Shown: piece by piece, positions 6,949 through 8,807 of the stretch
Position numbering within the stretch: the stretch's first letter is position 1
Layout of the letters: each line of letters begins with the position of its first letter
From: an uncultured Erysipelotrichaceae bacterium
GTDB lineage: Bacteria > Bacillota_I > Bacilli_A > Erysipelotrichales > Erysipelotrichaceae
Assembly (NCBI GenBank): GCA_900314345.1
Contig: OMUX01000274.1
Span: 1 to 8,807 of the forward strand
DNA length: 8,807 nt
Direction of reading: 5' to 3'
Notes under the pieces: model-generated
What the model saw: the letters and a program-made list of their open reading frames with translations, nothing else
Databases searched by the model: none
Told to the model about the DNA's origin: nothing
Translations under genes and position numbers: made by a program

Positions 6949-8421
6949 ATGGGAAAAGCAGATGGATTCCTGGAATATCAGCGTGAGGAAAACGGAATAC
7001 GCAAGCCTCTTGAAAGAATCAAGGACTACAAGGAGTTCCATGTTCCGATGAACGAAGAAGAGCGCAGGAAGCAGGGCGCCCGGTGTATGAACTGCGGTGT
7101 TCCTTTCTGCCAGTCTGCCATTCAGCTGAAAGGCATGACGACCGGCTGTCCGCTGCACTCTCTGATTCCGGAATGGAATGATGAAGTGTACCGCGGAAAC
7201 CCCAGCCATGCCCTGGCAAGACTCCTGAAGCGCAATCCGTTCCCGGATTTCACAAGCCGTGTATGTCCTGCATTGTGTGAAAAGGCATGCCTGTGCGGCA
7301 TCAATGATGAACCGGTGACCGTGCATGAAAACGAGAACTACATCATTGAATATGCCTTTGAACACGGTCTCATGGAACCACAGGTTCCTGTACTTCGTTC
7401 CGGAAGGAGAATTGCGGTCATCGGCAGCGGTCCTTCGGGACTTTCCGCTGCCTACTGGCTCAACCGCAGAGGACACAGCGTTGAGGTGTTTGAACGGGAT
7501 GACAGACCGGGCGGATTATTGATGTACGGGATTCCGAACATGAAGCTGGACAAGACTGTTGTCGCAAGAAGAATCAGCCTCATGGAACAGGAAGGCGTGG
7601 TATTCCATACCGGTGTTGAAGCTGGCAAGGATATCACGGCGGAAGAACTGCAGCAGCAGTTTGATGCGGTTGTGCTTGCCTGCGGGGCAAAGAATGCAAG
7701 GACACTGAATGTGGATGCACAAGGTGTTTCCGGCGTGTATCCGGCTGTGGAGTTCCTGAAATCCACGACAAAGAGCCTCATCGAGCATCAGCTGGAAGAA
7801 GGTACCTATATCAGTGCGAAGGACAAGGATGTCGTGATTGTCGGCGGCGGTGATACAGGCAATGACTGTGTAGGCACCTGCATGCGCCATGGCTGCAGGT
7901 CTGTGACGCAGCTGGAAATGATGCCCTGCCCGCCGAAGGAGAGAAGGGAAGACAACCCCTGGCCGGAATGGCCCAAGGTCCTCAAGACGGACTATGGACA
8001 GCAGGAGGCTATTGCAGTATCCGGACATGATCCCCGCATCTATCAGACAACGGTGAAGGAACTGATCAAGGATGAGGCAGGGAATCTGACTGCCGTGAAG
8101 ACCGTGAAGGTTCACTTTGAAAACCGAAAAATGGCGGAGGAGGAAGGCAGCGAACAGATCCTTCCCTGCCAGCTTCTGATTGTGGCAGCGGGGTTTGTGG
8201 GCTGCGAGAGTGAAGTGCCGGATGCCTTCGGCATTGCACTGACTGCAAGACATACCATTGCCACAAAGGAGAACAGCCATGCAACGGCAGTGGAAGGCGT
8301 GTATACTGCGGGCGACATGCGCAGAGGACAGAGTCTTGTCGTCTGGGCGATCCGTGAAGGAAGGGAATGCGCACAGGAAGTGGACAGCTTCCTGATGGGC
8401 TATTCCACCATGCATGTATAA
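6949..8421 (+). CDS. gltD: Glutamate synthase (NADPH-type) small subunit
   Basis: FAD- and iron-sulfur-containing subunit that oxidises NADPH and passes electrons to the FMN of GltB. With the start at 6949 it has 490 residues, close to the family norm of about 470-490, and begins MGKADGFLEYQRE, as GltD proteins commonly do. The N-terminal ferredoxin-like domain has Cys46, Cys49, Cys54 and Cys67 in one group and Cys106, Cys110, Cys114 and Cys116 in another, enough for the two [4Fe-4S] clusters. The FAD-binding motif is IAVIGSGPSG (155-164), followed by ERDDRPGGLLMYGIP. The NADPH-binding motif is VVIVGGGDTGND (295-306). A second FAD contact is GVYTAGDMRRGQS (450-462). Related reductases (dihydropyrimidine dehydrogenase N-terminus, NfnB) share this fold, but adjacency to gltB and the full-length match settle the assignment. 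Confidence 0.98.
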   Translation: MGKADGFLEYQREENGIRKPLERIKDYKEFHVPMNEEERRKQGARCMNCGVPFCQSAIQLKGMTTGCPLHSLIPEWNDEVYRGNPSHALARLLKRNPFPDFTSRVCPALCEKACLCGINDEPVTVHENENYIIEYAFEHGLMEPQVPVLRSGRRIAVIGSGPSGLSAAYWLNRRGHSVEVFERDDRPGGLLMYGIPNMKLDKTVVARRISLMEQEGVVFHTGVEAGKDITAEELQQQFDAVVLACGAKNARTLNVDAQGVSGVYPAVEFLKSTTKSLIEHQLEEGTYISAKDKDVVIVGGGDTGNDCVGTCMRHGCRSVTQLEMMPCPPKERREDNPWPEWPKVLKTDYGQQEAIAVSGHDPRIYQTTVKELIKDEAGNLTAVKTVKVHFENRKMAEEEGSEQILPCQLLIVAAGFVGCESEVPDAFGIALTARHTIATKENSHATAVEGVYTAGDMRRGQSLVVWAIREGRECAQEVDSFLMGYSTMHV

Positions 8422-8435
8422 GGGAAAGGAAGACC

Positions 8436-8807
8436 ATGATGCAGGATCAGGAAGAACTGAAGGATTACATTGAAACGGAAGACATCAAGTTCATCCGTCT
8501 GGTGTTCTTTGATATTCTCGGAAACCAGAAGAACAAGGCTGTAATGCCTTCCCAGCTGAATCTTGTCCTGAAGGGACAGGAAAGCTTTGACGGTTCCGCA
8601 GTGGCAGGCTTCGGCCGCAGCAGCAGGTCGGATCTTCTCTTATATCCGGATGTCAGCACAATGGCGATCCTGCCATGGCGGCCGCTGTCCGGAAAGGTCG
8701 CAAGGCTGATCTGTGATGTGAATCTGCCGGACGGCACACCTTTTGCCTATGATACCCGCAGGATCCTGAAGGAAGCCTGTGCAAAGGCAGAGAAGAAGGG
8801 CATCCAT
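8436..8807 (+). CDS. glnA: Type I glutamine synthetase, N-terminal part (cut by window edge)
   Basis: 124 codons run open to the window end, so the gene is partial only because the window stops. This is the beta-grasp N-terminal domain of type I glutamine synthetase. IKFIRLVFFDILGNQKN (17-33) is the conserved opening strand pair. SFDGSAVAGFGR (50-61) is the active-site loop, with Asp52 at the ammonium-binding position. LLLYPD (67-72), ILPWRP and VARLICDVNLPDGTPF follow the usual pattern. The loop differs from the common SSIEGFVRIEESDM form: it reads SAVAGFGRSSRSDLL, though the arginine matching Arg62 of the Bacillus subtilis enzyme is kept (Arg61). The catalytic glutamates lie beyond the window, so synthetase activity is inferred from family only. 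Two adjacent ATG codons (8436, 8439) follow AAAGGAAG and either may be the start. It begins 14 bases after gltD with no terminator between, so it is probably cotranscribed. Confidence 0.9.
   Translation, partial: MMQDQEELKDYIETEDIKFIRLVFFDILGNQKNKAVMPSQLNLVLKGQESFDGSAVAGFGRSSRSDLLLYPDVSTMAILPWRPLSGKVARLICDVNLPDGTPFAYDTRRILKEACAKAEKKGIH

Noticed and set aside
1..8807. Mobile element, CRISPR array, tRNA, rRNA or toxin-antitoxin genes
   Set aside because: No transposase, integrase, direct-repeat array, tRNA cloverleaf or small paired genes were seen. The window is a compact metabolic cluster.

Overview
The window holds an ammonium-assimilation (GS-GOGAT) gene cluster, all on the + strand. The order is type III glutamine synthetase (glnN), large and small subunits of NADPH-type glutamate synthase (gltB, gltD), and the first 124 codons of a second, type I glutamine synthetase (glnA-like) cut by the right edge. 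Purine-rich Shine-Dalgarno sites, the GSIII/bacterial-GOGAT pairing, the GOGAT sequence style (the HRAG...GDGVG version of the glutaminase motif) and the GC-moderate coding DNA with an AT-rich upstream region suggest a Bacillota (Firmicutes) anaerobe, possibly of gut origin. The exact family cannot be fixed from this sequence.

Layout. Bases 1-242 contain no credible gene. They carry two promoter-like sequences (10-38 and 119-147), a perfect 12-base palindrome (64-75), a cre-like half-match (98-110) and a long leader hairpin with a U-rich tail (163-221) just before glnN. glnN (243-2354) is followed by an 89-base gap with a strong terminator-like hairpin and a second hairpin abutting the gltB ribosome-binding site. 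gltB (2444-6943) and gltD (6949-8421) are separated by 5 bases, and the gltD ribosome-binding site overlaps the gltB stop. The partial glnA starts 14 bases after gltD, so gltB, gltD and glnA are very probably one transcript. glnN may be transcribed with them by read-through.

Function. Glutamine synthetase makes glutamine from glutamate, ammonium and ATP. GltB releases ammonia from glutamine and combines it with 2-oxoglutarate, using electrons that GltD takes from NADPH, so one glutamine gives two glutamates. The cluster encodes a self-contained assimilation pathway with two unrelated-type synthetases feeding one GOGAT. All catalytic and cofactor motifs I looked for are intact. The core genes are ordinary. 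The less explained part is the non-coding DNA: two hairpins with the same TTTCTTT tail, before glnN and before gltB, look like control points that could set the ratio of glnN to GOGAT expression.
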